NCBI GenBank assembly: GCA_019359355.1
Contig: JAHHHM010000010.1
Coordinates: 62,001-126,000 of the forward strand
Origin: Microcoleus vaginatus WJT46-NPBG5
Lineage (GTDB): Bacteria; Cyanobacteriota; Cyanobacteriia; Cyanobacteriales; Oscillatoriaceae
Length of the DNA: 64,000 bases
Direction of reading: 5' to 3'
The position numbers were made by a program, and so were the translations under genes. Below are positions 47,156 through 56,545 of this stretch, in pieces; positions within the stretch are counted from its first letter, which is position 1, and each line of letters begins with the position of its first letter. Below the pieces are notes generated by a model, which was not told the DNA's origin, made no database searches, and saw only the letters and a program-made list of their open reading frames with translations.

Positions 47156-49093
47156 TTAATGGCTCCAACTATCGCGCCACTTGACCATACCTTCGTCTGC
47201 TAAAAGCCACCGCCGGCACACTAAATTTTCCCGCACCGGCGATTGCCCTTCGCGCCACATCGCATACTTATATGAAATTGCTTTGCCGGCACTTTCATTA
47301 AATGGAATTTCCGCAAACCAAGTATTTGCATTGATGTATTCCAGCGGGTAAGCTTTGGCAATATCCCAATTTCCTAACTCTGGACAATCACCGATGATGA
47401 CCACAATTTCACCCGGATTCGTCGAGATGCCATTGACTTGCACCCGCACTACAGTTTTACCTTTAATTCGCTCCCCAACATGACTGATGACAATGGCTTC
47501 TTTCGCTCCCAATTCTAAATCATAGATATAGCCATCTTTGACTTCTAATTTACGCCCCGTTAAAACGCAAGTATGCTCTTTATCGGGTAAATCAGTCTCC
47601 ACCTTTTCAAGCGTCACCAGCTCACCTTTATTCATCGCCACAAAACAACGAGAATCTCGGTAGCGCCGCACGTAACAATAAACATCAGCAGTAATATATT
47701 TTAACCACTGACTTCCTAAACAAACCGCTGGGTTGAGCCGGCGTAATCCTGACAGTAACCGAATATCCCGATAAATGGCTGTATCGGTATCCCAGTTTTC
47801 CATCATCGGGCGATTATAAGGATCGTTATTACCGTAGGGATCGCCACTACCATTCGTATCATTATGAAGAAATTGTTCAGTCCCGTAATAGATACAAGGA
47901 ATCCCCCGGCAAGTCATCACCAAATTCATTGCCAACCGCAATACATCTGGATCAGGATTCAAAGTTTGGAACCGATGCATATCGTGATTATCAATAAATG
48001 TAATCAGTTCCGTCGCACCATCATAGCGATAATCCAGCTCGAAAACATCCTGAATCATTTGAAATCCCGGTGGTGCATTAACCGCCAAAGCTTGCCGAAT
48101 CGCCATACACAACCCAAAATCTAACATGGTCATGCCAGATCGATTTGCAAACTCAACCGATCTCTCATCATTTGGGCTGCTGTAAATCCACTCTCCAAAA
48201 ATAAAAACGTCAGGTTTATGGGTTTGGATATCTCCATTAAATTCTTGCCAAAACCAAATTGGCATATGCTTCACCGTATCCACCCGCAAAACATCAACGC
48301 CACGATCTAGCCATTGCTTAATCGCTGCTTTAATGTAATTTCGGTACTCAATGTTGTTTTCGTTGAAAGTTGCCAAACCCGAAAGTTCGCAGTTTTGCAC
48401 TTGCCACTCGTCTTCCCAGTTTGTCACTTCACCATAATGGTGATACCAATTATCTTTATCGTTATTAAAATCAGCAATTTTTACGCCATCGTCGTAAAGT
48501 TCTCCTTTTTTGCCGCTAAAATCTGGGTTACTATGGTTACAAACAATATCTAGGATCATTTTCATATCCCGTTTATGTAACTCAGTAATCAATCGGTCAA
48601 AAGTTGTATTTTTACTCTCCTGAGTTTTGTTTAGAGAAGGCTCATCATCTTTGCCAATAAATCGAGGATTGAGGCGCTTAAAGTCTTTAATCCAGTAGCC
48701 GTGAATCGCTGCTTGTTCAATAAATAATGCTTCGACTTGCTCAAAAAGAGGAGTCAGCCAAAGTGCGGTTACTCCCATCCCTTTTAAGTAGTCTAATTTG
48801 TCGATAATCCCCTGTAAGTCTCCGCCCCAATATTTGCCCCAATCTTCGCCGGCAGGATCATAAAGTTCTGGGTTTGGGCCTTCACTATTTTCTGAATCAC
48901 CATCGTGAAAGCGATCTACAACAATGAAATAAATTGTTTCTTGACGAAATTCAATCGCTCGCGTAAAAAGAAATTCATACGGGTTATCCTCTTCTCTGGC
49001 CTCAGTGAGTTCAGCCGCAGTGCCGGCATCAATAACTGATTTAGAATCGGATAAAGAAATCGTTTTAGCCTGAGATGAAGATTTGGGTTCCAT
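47156..49093 (-). CDS. GH13 alpha-amylase family enzyme with CBM20
   Basis: 645 residues. The GH13 barrel shows ALWLTPLF, the nucleophile Asp in VDVLRVDTVKHMP, the acid Glu in FIFGEWIYS and the third acid in FIDNHDMHRF, so it should be active on alpha-1,4-glucans. The C-terminal ~100 residues (RVQVNGISTNPGEIVVIIGD ... LGNWDIAKAYPLEY) form a CBM20 starch-binding domain. There is no signal peptide; an internal glycogen-degrading role is inferred. Cyclodextrin glucanotransferases share this layout, so the exact product is open. Confidence 0.88.
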   Translation of the reverse strand: MEPKSSSQAKTISLSDSKSVIDAGTAAELTEAREEDNPYEFLFTRAIEFRQETIYFIVVDRFHDGDSENSEGPNPELYDPAGEDWGKYWGGDLQGIIDKLDYLKGMGVTALWLTPLFEQVEALFIEQAAIHGYWIKDFKRLNPRFIGKDDEPSLNKTQESKNTTFDRLITELHKRDMKMILDIVCNHSNPDFSGKKGELYDDGVKIADFNNDKDNWYHHYGEVTNWEDEWQVQNCELSGLATFNENNIEYRNYIKAAIKQWLDRGVDVLRVDTVKHMPIWFWQEFNGDIQTHKPDVFIFGEWIYSSPNDERSVEFANRSGMTMLDFGLCMAIRQALAVNAPPGFQMIQDVFELDYRYDGATELITFIDNHDMHRFQTLNPDPDVLRLAMNLVMTCRGIPCIYYGTEQFLHNDTNGSGDPYGNNDPYNRPMMENWDTDTAIYRDIRLLSGLRRLNPAVCLGSQWLKYITADVYCYVRRYRDSRCFVAMNKGELVTLEKVETDLPDKEHTCVLTGRKLEVKDGYIYDLELGAKEAIVISHVGERIKGKTVVRVQVNGISTNPGEIVVIIGDCPELGNWDIAKAYPLEYINANTWFAEIPFNESAGKAISYKYAMWREGQSPVRENLVCRRWLLADEGMVKWRDSWSH

Positions 49094-49355
49094 AAAATCT
49101 GCTGTCTTAGCTGGGCAAATAACTTAGCAAGTAGGCGTTTAACCGGCACTTGAATATGGCAATTGTCTCCAATTCAGGGAGATTTGTCTAGCCTTTTGTG
49201 TAAGGATTCAGTTTAAACTTTATCGAGCGACCGAATCAAGTTATATTTCTGTGCAAAATGCCATACTAAAAGTAGAGAGAGAAAGCCCTTATTCCAACAA
49301 AGTTTTGCGATTTAGATTAAGAAGCTCCCTTCTCTAACAATTAGCAACCATCACT

Positions 49356-50468
49356 TTAAGTTTTCAGTTCAATTTGCCAACCTGTTAGACGCGAAGCAAG
49401 ACGGAGATTTTGCTCATTTTGCCCTAATGCTAAAGGCAATTGATTTGCCGGCAAGAAAACTTCAGCAACCAGTGTTTCTGGATCGACGAGCAGAACCTTC
49501 TCCACCTGCGCCGGATACAAAGCTCTCGCAATATAGGTTGCTGGATCATCAGACCATCGAATAATATCAACTTTTTCGCCCCGCAACTCGTTCACCACCG
49601 CCTGCAATCGCGCTCCATTCTCTCCCACACAAACGGCAACGGGATCTAAATCTGGCTGTTGCGTATCCACGGCAATTTTACTACGAGAGACAACCAAAGG
49701 AGACTCTGGTGTTGCATCTCTCACCACTCCGATAATTTGGATAGTTTCCTGCTGAATTTCTGGCACAATTCCGGTTAAAATGCCGGCAACTAAACCTGTT
49801 GTTGCTCTAGAAACGCGCAATTGCGGCCCTTGCCTAGGAGTTTCATACACTTTTTTAAGATAAACTTTCAGCTTGGCATCCGTTGAATAATTGTCTTGCA
49901 GCAACTTTTCATAATTAGGCAGTTCCGCCTCAACCTCTGGCTTGCCGGCACCACTGCTGACGCCAACAATGGTGGCTTTGCGCTCAATGCGAATCACCCT
50001 TGCTTGCACAACGGTGCCTCTAAGCTCTAGAAACTGTTCTTTAATGAGCTGGCACTGCTGTTCTTGTAGTTTTTGGGTGAGTACCTGCTTGGTTTGTAAG
50101 GCGGCGAGTCGCCCAAATTCCCCCTGATCGGGTGTCACCTCTACAACAACGGTGTCGCCTAAGCTAGCTGCGGCAGCCGGCTTTGTGTTGAAGGCAACCT
50201 CCTGATCTGGCTGGCTGACTTCTTGTACAACGGTTTTAGTTGCCAAAACTCGAAAGCCTTCTGCTTCCAAGTCAAGTTCAACTTTAAAGTTGTTGAAGTA
50301 GTCTTCTGGAAAGTTCGACCCTTCCAGGCTTTGCATCCGGCGATAGCGTTCGTATCCTTTTAGCAGCGCTTCTGTTAGAGCGTTCTGGACGGCTTGTTTC
50401 GGCAAGTTGCGCTCTCGACTCATGACGTCGATTATTGCTTTGAGTCCCGGTAAACTGACCATTGACAT
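49356..50468 (-). CDS. nusA: Transcription factor NusA
   Basis: 370 residues. Binds RNA polymerase and modulates pausing and termination. Domains: N-terminal RNAP-binding (1-120), S1 (about 130-200), then KH1 and KH2 (about 225-360), with VAVCVGENGARLQAVVNELRGEKVDIIRW as the KH1 signature; no acidic C-terminal repeats, as usual outside proteobacteria. The start is ATG 50468 or 50462. rimP, ylxR and infB, often nearby in cyanobacteria, are absent on both sides. Confidence 0.95.
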   Translation of the reverse strand: MSMVSLPGLKAIIDVMSRERNLPKQAVQNALTEALLKGYERYRRMQSLEGSNFPEDYFNNFKVELDLEAEGFRVLATKTVVQEVSQPDQEVAFNTKPAAAASLGDTVVVEVTPDQGEFGRLAALQTKQVLTQKLQEQQCQLIKEQFLELRGTVVQARVIRIERKATIVGVSSGAGKPEVEAELPNYEKLLQDNYSTDAKLKVYLKKVYETPRQGPQLRVSRATTGLVAGILTGIVPEIQQETIQIIGVVRDATPESPLVVSRSKIAVDTQQPDLDPVAVCVGENGARLQAVVNELRGEKVDIIRWSDDPATYIARALYPAQVEKVLLVDPETLVAEVFLPANQLPLALGQNEQNLRLASRLTGWQIELKT

Positions 50469-50709
50469 GGAAATTGCAGGTTTTAGATGTGAGATGAGCG
50501 ATCAAAAATTAGGCGACTGGCTGTTTTTATATTGTTGACCTTAATGGTGCGTAAGCAAAGCATTTGGGCTAGCTGGGAAGTATGCCGGTGTGGAAACCCT
50601 GGCAACAAGCGATTTACGCCCTCAGCAAGTTCGCTTTTTCCGTTGTCCAAGCGGTTATTTTACAATTAAATAGCATAAAATAGAATGGCGATATATTTCA
50701 AAAAAATTT

Positions 50710-51156
50710 ATGCCGGTTAAAGACTTTCTCACCTCACTGCAAAGAAAGCGTCTGCAAAAAGCTATCCGGAAGAGTGATTGCCCGCGCTTGCGCGAACACG
50801 CTTTAATTTTGTTATTACAAAATGATGGTAAAACTTACGAAGAAATTGCTGATTTTATAGGGTGTTCCTACCGAACCGTTGCTTATTGGTGTGTGCATGG
50901 CGATCCGGATAATCTCGACAGCTTGCGAGATAAGCGGGAGCAAGGGAACTATCGCAAGGCTAATGAGGGTTACATTCAATCATTGCTAGAATCGATCAAA
51001 AAAGACCCGAAAAAGCTGGGATATGAGTTCGAGTTGTGGACAAGTCAACGCTTAGCAACACATCTAGCACAGCAAACCGGCATTGAAATTAGTGCCACGC
51101 AAATTACGCGAATTTTACGCAAGCATAAAGTTCGTTTACCGATGAGCAGAATCTAG
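50710..51156 (+). CDS. IS630-type helix-turn-helix protein, likely remnant
   Basis: 148 residues with two DNA-binding helical modules: KTYEEIADFIGCSYRTVAYW (HTH) and a winged-helix half LATHLAQQTGIEISATQITRIL, as in the N-terminal part of IS630/Tc1-type transposases. No DDE catalytic domain follows in any frame, so it is either a transposase fragment or a domesticated DNA-binding protein. It starts 241 bp from the divergent nusA. A 24-base segment after it (51178-51201) recurs after the other HTH remnant. Confidence 0.7.
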   Translation: MPVKDFLTSLQRKRLQKAIRKSDCPRLREHALILLLQNDGKTYEEIADFIGCSYRTVAYWCVHGDPDNLDSLRDKREQGNYRKANEGYIQSLLESIKKDPKKLGYEFELWTSQRLATHLAQQTGIEISATQITRILRKHKVRLPMSRI

Positions 51157-51177
51157 GGCGTTGGTGGAAAGGAAGCA

Positions 51178-51201
51178 GTGCAAATTAGCTGTATGAAAGC
51201 T
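51178..51201. repeat. Sequence shared downstream of two HTH remnants (copy 1)
   Basis: Matches 56788-56811 at 20 of 24 positions (core GCAAATTA-CTG--TGAAAGCT). Each copy follows a transposase-type HTH gene. It may be an IS end or a small dispersed repeat. Confidence 0.4.
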
Positions 51202-51350
51202 GAGAGGTGAGGGGTTGCCGGTGTAGCGGGATTGAATTTTAGATCAGGGAAAAGCCAAGGGTGTAGAGGTGCATTGACTTGGGGAATCAGGGTTTTGCCG
51301 GCCTAGGTACGGATAAGGTTGAAGTGTTCCCAAGAAAAATCAACCAAAAA

Positions 51351-52841
51351 TTATTGAGATTGTCCTGCTAACCAAGCCCGAATTTCATTGGCTAGCTTAA
51401 TTAACTCAGCTTCACTCAATTCTTGACCAAATATATATTTCTCCCATTCATTTTGAGAAGGGCCGGCAGTAATTACAACCGCTGAGTGAGGCGAATTATT
51501 CTCATAATCGCCGCTTTCATCATCAGCAACCACCGACACATCTTGAATTTCAGACGTTACCCCAGTTTCCCGACGATAATTATAGAGCCACACCTGCTGC
51601 CATTCCATGACAAAATTATCCAATTCAAAACAAATATAAGTGCGCTCAAAATAACTCCGGGGATACACCCGCCAACTTCCCAGTAAAATGAGAATAGCGA
51701 GTAACATTAGCGCCGGAATTAATAAGTTTAAAAATTGCATGGTGTAAAGAATCACAGGAAACGCAAAACTTAGCAGCACTAAAGCACCGCCGGCAACACC
51801 GGCCCGCAGTAAAATTGCTTGTTTTGGGAGACTTCCTGCTGAATCCTGCAATTGGCTAAACACAGCACTGAAACTGCTTTGCAACGCTTCTAAACCCCGG
51901 TTGAGAACTTTTTTGATCGGCTCAATGACTTCAACTTCCACACGCGCCGGAATTTCAATCTCTAACCGTTCCGGCGAGTGATTGACAATCGCACAAGTGT
52001 CGGCAACTGCGGGAAGCTCTGCGATCGCCCAAGGAATCGTGAGTGCACCTTTTAGCGCATCCCGTGCTCGCACCGCTGAAGAGAATCTTCTTTCCACAGC
52101 CGGCTGGATGAGTTGCTCAACCCACCGCACAAAATTACCACTCACATGAGAAGTGATGCGATCGCTCCACTGAACACGTAAATCCCGCTGTGGCAACTCT
52201 GCCGGCGCTGTGCCGGTGAGTAAATGAATCAGCGTCGCACCCAAGGCATACAGATCGGATGCCGGCACAGTTTGACCGCCATATTGTTCAAGGGGCGTAT
52301 ATCCGTAAGTTCCTACTACTGTGAATGTTGCGCCCGTTGCACTTGGCCGGTTTTGCACAGCCCCAAAATCTACTAAATAAACCCGATCATCCGCCCCTAA
52401 AATTAAATTACTCGGCTTGATATCGCGGTGGATCACCGGCGGCTTCAGTTCATGCAGATAAATTAAAATCTCCAGCACATCTTGCGCGATTTGGCGAACT
52501 TGCTGCTCAGAAAACTGCTGCCCCTCTTCTAGCAATTGCTTCAGCGACGATCCAGGAATATACTCTTGAACTAAGCCAAACCACAGATTTGACTCATCAA
52601 CCGCAAAATAATCTCGATATTTGGGAATCTGCGGATGGTTTAGCTGTTGCAGCACCTTCGCCTCGCGTTCAAACAGTTTGAGGTCATCCCACTGCATCTG
52701 ACCCCCAAACGCCAGCAGCTTGACCACAACTTGATCTTGCGATTCTAAATCCTCTGCCAACCAAGTCTGGCGTACGGGATGATCACTCAGCTGGTGTTTG
52801 AGCTGATAGCGATTCTGCAATACAGAGCATAATTTGAGCAT
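51351..52841 (-). CDS. Membrane Ser/Thr protein kinase
   Basis: 496 residues from the ATG at 52841, chosen because kinase homology begins at once (LQNRYQLKHQLS); a TTG at 52901 would add 20 unmatched residues. The Hanks-type kinase domain has VVVKLLAFG, the catalytic HRDIKPSNLIL, VDFGAVQ (DFG) and the activation segment VGTYGYTPLEQYGG. After about residue 280 comes a linker, two adjacent membrane helices (LVLLSFAFPVILYTMQFL, LIPALMLLAILILLG) and a cytoplasmic tail. Targets are unknown. Confidence 0.9.
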   Translation of the reverse strand: MLKLCSVLQNRYQLKHQLSDHPVRQTWLAEDLESQDQVVVKLLAFGGQMQWDDLKLFEREAKVLQQLNHPQIPKYRDYFAVDESNLWFGLVQEYIPGSSLKQLLEEGQQFSEQQVRQIAQDVLEILIYLHELKPPVIHRDIKPSNLILGADDRVYLVDFGAVQNRPSATGATFTVVGTYGYTPLEQYGGQTVPASDLYALGATLIHLLTGTAPAELPQRDLRVQWSDRITSHVSGNFVRWVEQLIQPAVERRFSSAVRARDALKGALTIPWAIAELPAVADTCAIVNHSPERLEIEIPARVEVEVIEPIKKVLNRGLEALQSSFSAVFSQLQDSAGSLPKQAILLRAGVAGGALVLLSFAFPVILYTMQFLNLLIPALMLLAILILLGSWRVYPRSYFERTYICFELDNFVMEWQQVWLYNYRRETGVTSEIQDVSVVADDESGDYENNSPHSAVVITAGPSQNEWEKYIFGQELSEAELIKLANEIRAWLAGQSQ

Positions 52842-52928
52842 ATTGTACTCGGCGGATGCGATGCAAATAAAGCTATTACCACAATAGCTGTTACTCCCCA
52901 AAAATCAGCCCATACGACTCGCAATTAC

Positions 52929-53390
52929 CTATCTGCGCCAGATATCCGGGTCATTTCGCCGCCAAACATCAGGATCATTTCTATCATCCGGCAACCAAGC
53001 GTTAGGATCTCCCTCCACCTGTTCTACCCCGTTTTTGGTGAAGGAAAGTTTAACCACATTACTTCGCCCCAGATCCAGATAACCGGAATCCCACACATCC
53101 ATGCTGGTGATGCCGGTGAAGACAACCCTGTACGCACCGGCACAAAGGTTTAGGGTTTTGCGCCGGTTAAAATTTTGCGGCTGAAACACGGGTTTTTCAT
53201 TAATCCAGACATTTCCCCAATCATTGCCACGCGCGATTAACTCCACAACCACCCGATGCTGCCGGCACACATTTCGATTTCGATATCGATAGTCAGCGAT
53301 GATTGCCGATCCGTCTATTATCGCCGACAATGGGGGAATGATGGCAGGAGTGCCGGTTAATGCCAGGGACGAGAGGAACGTAAAAAACAT
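52929..53390 (-). CDS. Putative secreted protein with NDPD-WRR tail
   Basis: 153 residues, not a family I recognise. It begins with a hydrophobic segment (FFTFLSSLALTGTPAIIPPLSA) that could be a signal peptide. The middle is strand-rich with two cysteines (NVCRQHRVVVEL and LNLCAGAYRVVFTG) that could form a disulfide. The tail repeats a motif three times, GDPNAW, NDPDVWRR and NDPDIWRR. It lies 87 bp from the Ser/Thr kinase start on the same strand and may be cotranscribed. Confidence 0.6.
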   Translation of the reverse strand: MFFTFLSSLALTGTPAIIPPLSAIIDGSAIIADYRYRNRNVCRQHRVVVELIARGNDWGNVWINEKPVFQPQNFNRRKTLNLCAGAYRVVFTGITSMDVWDSGYLDLGRSNVVKLSFTKNGVEQVEGDPNAWLPDDRNDPDVWRRNDPDIWRR

Positions 53391-53460
53391 AGGAGTTTCC
53401 TCTAGATAACGACTGCTTGACGTTCCAGAATTAACACCTACTAGATCGCAGACAAATCAA

Positions 53461-53838
53461 TTACAGTTCCCCACTTTTAGCGCCACTCATATAACTCAAT
53501 AGCCAATTTGCCATCGTCGCCCGTCGAGTTTGTCTAGGGCCAAATTCACCCACTTTGTAACCTTTAAAACCCAACTGCTCTTTCAATAGTTGCTTATTTT
53601 CCGATGGAATCGAGCGAGTGAGTTTCACCGTAGGCGGACGGTTCGCAATAAAATCTGGCGGTTCAGGATACTCATCTCGCCATTCAGCCCCAACAGCAGA
53701 AGCATCCCACTTGCCGGCGGCTTCATCATAGCGATATCCCAAGTAATGCCAAATTAATTGGTTCACCGTCGCATCATCAATTTCTTCCTTAATGATTGCC
53801 CAAATCGTGTCATTATTCAGTGCCGGCAGTTCAGACAT
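53461..53838 (-). CDS. DUF1823 family protein
   Basis: 125-residue soluble protein of a cyanobacterial/plastid family of unknown function. Characteristic segments are LIWHYLGYRYDEAAGKWDAS, EYPEPPDFIANRPPTVKLTRSI and FGPRQTRRATMANWLLSY. There are no catalytic motifs or membrane segments. Confidence 0.8.
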   Translation of the reverse strand: MSELPALNNDTIWAIIKEEIDDATVNQLIWHYLGYRYDEAAGKWDASAVGAEWRDEYPEPPDFIANRPPTVKLTRSIPSENKQLLKEQLGFKGYKVGEFGPRQTRRATMANWLLSYMSGAKSGEL

Positions 53839-53864
53839 AAGTAGTTATTTAAAGCGAGGAAATA

Positions 53865-53884
53865 GGGCATGGGGCATGGGGCAT
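53865..53884. repeat. GGGCATG simple repeat
   Basis: Three GGGCAT units upstream of the DUF1823 gene, the same motif as at 11184-11200. Confidence 0.7.
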
Positions 53885-54047
53885 CGCTGCTTTTTCGCAA
53901 CTTGCTCTTCTATCACTTTCCCTACAGAGCAACACGAATAAACTATCTGTGTATGCCCTGCGGGCACGCTGCGCTATCATTTGTGGTTCCTTAAAAAATC
54001 TATTTTTGCAAAAATTAATTCTAAAAGCAATAAAATCTCTCATCTCC

Positions 54048-54605
54048 TCAAGCATAAAGCTTTTGATATCCACCTAACAACAGCAGCCAAACCGCTACAA
54101 TCACCCAGTGAATCACCACCGGCGGCCAAAGAGAACCGCTTTGCCAGTAAGAAATCGTACAAATTGCCCCTAAAAGAGCTGCCAGAAATAAAAATATGGG
54201 ATTTAAAAAAGTTTCACCGGCGACTGGGAAAAAAGTCATTGCGTTAAGTGGATGGTACACAATAAAAATCACCAAACTGCCTAACCCCCAAAACCACAAA
54301 GCTGCCGGCGAAGCATTTTCTGTGGCGTGAGGCAAAAGTAAGACCCGGAAAAATAACTCTTCTGTGATAGCCGGTCTTAACAAAGAACCCACGATTACTC
54401 CAATAACAACTACCCACGATTTTTGAATGTCTACTTTAATAAAATCCGCTCTAAATCCTACCGGCAAAGCAATCAACGTGTAAACTCCTAACAGTGCCGC
54501 TGACCATAGCCAAGCTTCGGCATTAGGAATGGTTGAGACAGCAGCAATCAACCGATGCCAGATAACTTCTCCCCTTAGAAAATTTACGATAAACTCTAAA
54601 AACAT
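54048..54605 (-). CDS. CPBP-family membrane protein
   Basis: 185 residues, about five membrane helices. The CPBP (Abi/CAAX protease-like) motifs are present: EELFFRVLLLPH, YHPLNAM and a final VIHWVIVAVWLL, supplying the Glu-Glu, Arg and His residues of the intramembrane metalloprotease family. The substrate is unknown. It is divergent from acyP. Confidence 0.82.
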   Translation of the reverse strand: MFLEFIVNFLRGEVIWHRLIAAVSTIPNAEAWLWSAALLGVYTLIALPVGFRADFIKVDIQKSWVVVIGVIVGSLLRPAITEELFFRVLLLPHATENASPAALWFWGLGSLVIFIVYHPLNAMTFFPVAGETFLNPIFLFLAALLGAICTISYWQSGSLWPPVVIHWVIVAVWLLLLGGYQKLYA

Positions 54606-54742
54606 ATAAACTTATTCTATTAATTCGTTAACTATCAATGCTTAAATATAAATTTAACAGTTACTTTGATTATAAATTTTTACCCTCATCTTTTCTATAA
54701 TTTAAATAAATAAAGATTTAAGCATCTTGATCGTGTCATCTC

Positions 54743-55036
54743 ATGCAAAATTCATCACCCCCAAATTCTATCCGCGCTCATGTTATTGTTTCCGGGACAG
54801 TTCAGGGTGTCGGTTATCGCTTTTCCACACTGGATGAAGCCAAGAGCAGAGGCATCACCGGCTGGGTTCGCAACCTCCCAGATGGACGTGTGGAAGCTGT
54901 CTTTGAAGGCAGTGAGGAAGTAGTTAAAGAAATGATTGGCTGGTGTCATCAAGGGCCAACGGCATCGGTTGTCAAAGACGTTACCGTAGAATACCAAAAA
55001 TCCGAAGGACTTCAACAATTCGACATTCGCCGGTAG
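54743..55036 (+). CDS. acyP: Acylphosphatase
   Basis: 97 residues. Hydrolyses acyl phosphates. The phosphate loop and catalytic Arg are in VSGTVQGVGYRFSTLDEA and the catalytic Asn in GITGWVRNLPDGRVEAVFEG. Full length with a short extra N-terminus. The usual hydrophobic residue after VGYR is Phe here, which is allowed. Followed 82 bp later by an IS1 remnant. Confidence 0.93.
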   Translation: MQNSSPPNSIRAHVIVSGTVQGVGYRFSTLDEAKSRGITGWVRNLPDGRVEAVFEGSEEVVKEMIGWCHQGPTASVVKDVTVEYQKSEGLQQFDIRR

Positions 55037-55118
55037 ACTTTCCGCAGCCGGCAAAACCCTACTGGTAGTGCCCAAGATGTAATGATGAAGCAGTAGATTC
55101 TGTTGCTGTTTTTCTCCT

Positions 55119-55457
55119 ATGCCTGTTTGCCCTATTTGTGCCTCTTGCCAAACGGTCAAAAATGGTCGCATCCACAACGGTAAACAACGGTTCAAATGCC
55201 AGGACTGCGGACGACAGTTTGTGGAACAACCAACTAAAAAAGTGATTGACCAAGCGACACGGGAACTGATTGATAACTTGCTGCTAGAACGTATTTCTCT
55301 TGCTGGCATTGCCCGTGCTGTCCAGGTTTCACAACAATGGTTGCAAACCTATGTCAATGCCCTACTTTCAGGAAATCTGCCATTTCTCTACCTAAAAACT
55401 GTCTTTTTACCGGCTCAGTCTGTAGCCGACAAACGTCCCTATCCAAAATTGCTATGA
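55119..55457 (+). pseudogene. Truncated IS1-family transposase fragment
   Basis: 112 residues. The first ~90 match the InsA-like N-terminus of IS1 transposases: zinc-finger cysteines CPICAS and CQDCGRQF followed by an HTH (GIARAVQVSQQWLQTYVNAL). Then the sequence diverges (PFLYLKTVFLPAQSVADKRP) and stops, and the DDE nuclease half is missing, so it is an inactive remnant. Confidence 0.8.
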
Positions 55458-55577
55458 TAGGGTGTCTCACTGCTTAAAGTTTGGGTGCAACGATCCCGTC
55501 GGTCAAGATAGCCGGCTTTTGCCACTTGCGGCGGTCAATTTTTAATGGGTAAAGCAGGTCTTTTTTTCGAGGTTCAG

Positions 55578-55835
55578 ATGAAAGTTTTACTCATTGCGTT
55601 AATTCAGGCTTATCGAACGCTGATTTCTCCTCTGTTTCCCCCTATATGTCGCTATCAACCGACTTGTTCTAAGTATGCAATAGAAGCGGTTGAACGGTTT
55701 GGGGTCTGGCGTGGCGGACTAATGGCGATCCGGCGAATATTGCGCTGCCATCCCTTCCATGCCGGCGGTTACGATCCAGTTCCCCCAGCAGTTCAACCGG
55801 CTACAGACAAAACCCCAGAAGACATCACAGCTTAG
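55578..55835 (+). CDS. yidD: Membrane protein insertion efficiency factor YidD
   Basis: 85 residues from the ATG at 55578, supported by GAGG six bases upstream; an in-frame ATG at 55545 adds 11 unmatched residues. The motif [19 protein letters not shown] and [17 protein letters not shown] define the family, a small peripheral membrane protein assisting YidC-dependent insertion. Usually beside rnpA/yidC, but here alone among IS remnants. Confidence 0.92.
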   Translation: MKVLLIALIQAYRTLISPLFPPICRYQPTCSKYAIEAVERFGVWRGGLMAIRRILRCHPFHAGGYDPVPPAVQPATDKTPEDITA

Positions 55836-56062
55836 AAAAAGCCGGTTGCAGCGATTTTAAATATTAAATTGTGTAAAAACTGGTAAAATCCATAAGCTGT
55901 TAGGCTTTGTGCTTTTAGCAGCCGGCTTAAATAAATAAAAACAATCGCATTTAATAATATCATGACCTGATGAATCGATTCAGCGTCAACCAAACGCCAC
56001 GTCCGTTCACTTTTTTTTTGCAATTCATATTGTATAGTGGTCTTGGAGTAGAAAATTTTCTC

Positions 56063-56545
56063 ATGGCAGGGGTTCTCAAGCTCCATATCACCGAGACTGG
56101 TGAACAACTTAAAACGCTCCTGGCGCAACAGACAACCGCAAGAGGCAAAGAAAGAATTCAAGCCTTGTACTTACTCAAAATTGGCCAGGTTCAGACCCTT
56201 AAAGAGCTATCCGTCGTCTTGGGTAGAGATACCGCAACCCTTTATCGCTGGTTTCAAAAGTATAAAACAGAGGGATTAGAAGGGCTGCTAGAACTCAAAA
56301 AAGGCCAAGGCAGAAAGCCGGCTATTCCCAAAGAAGCAATGGAACGATTGAAACAACGGCTGCAAAAGGCAGAGAAATTCAGTAACTACGGAGAGATCCG
56401 CATTTGGCTGAAAGAAGAGTGCGGTGTCGATGCATCTTACAAAGTCGTCCATGAAGCCGTTAGGTACAGACTAAAAGTGAAATTGAAAGCGCCTAGAAAC
56501 AAGGGCTTGAGAAAAAAGCGTCAGCAACAGGAAACCTTAACGTGA
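56063..56545 (+). pseudogene. IS630-type transposase first ORF (HTH), remnant
   Basis: 160 residues from the ATG at 56063. HTH QTLKELSVVLGRDTATLYRWFQKYKTEGLEGLLE followed by a linker GRKPAIPKEAMERLKQRL and a winged-helix half, the standard N-terminal module of IS630 elements. Downstream (about 56540-56655) an open stretch in another phase reads ENSAKLQVRQRLQKTQIIWT and then stops, possibly the broken continuation. No catalytic DDE domain remains. Confidence 0.75.

Noticed and set aside
46913-47203. 96-codon plus frame
   Set aside because: Translates the G-rich repeat block and overlaps the 3' end of the amylase gene.
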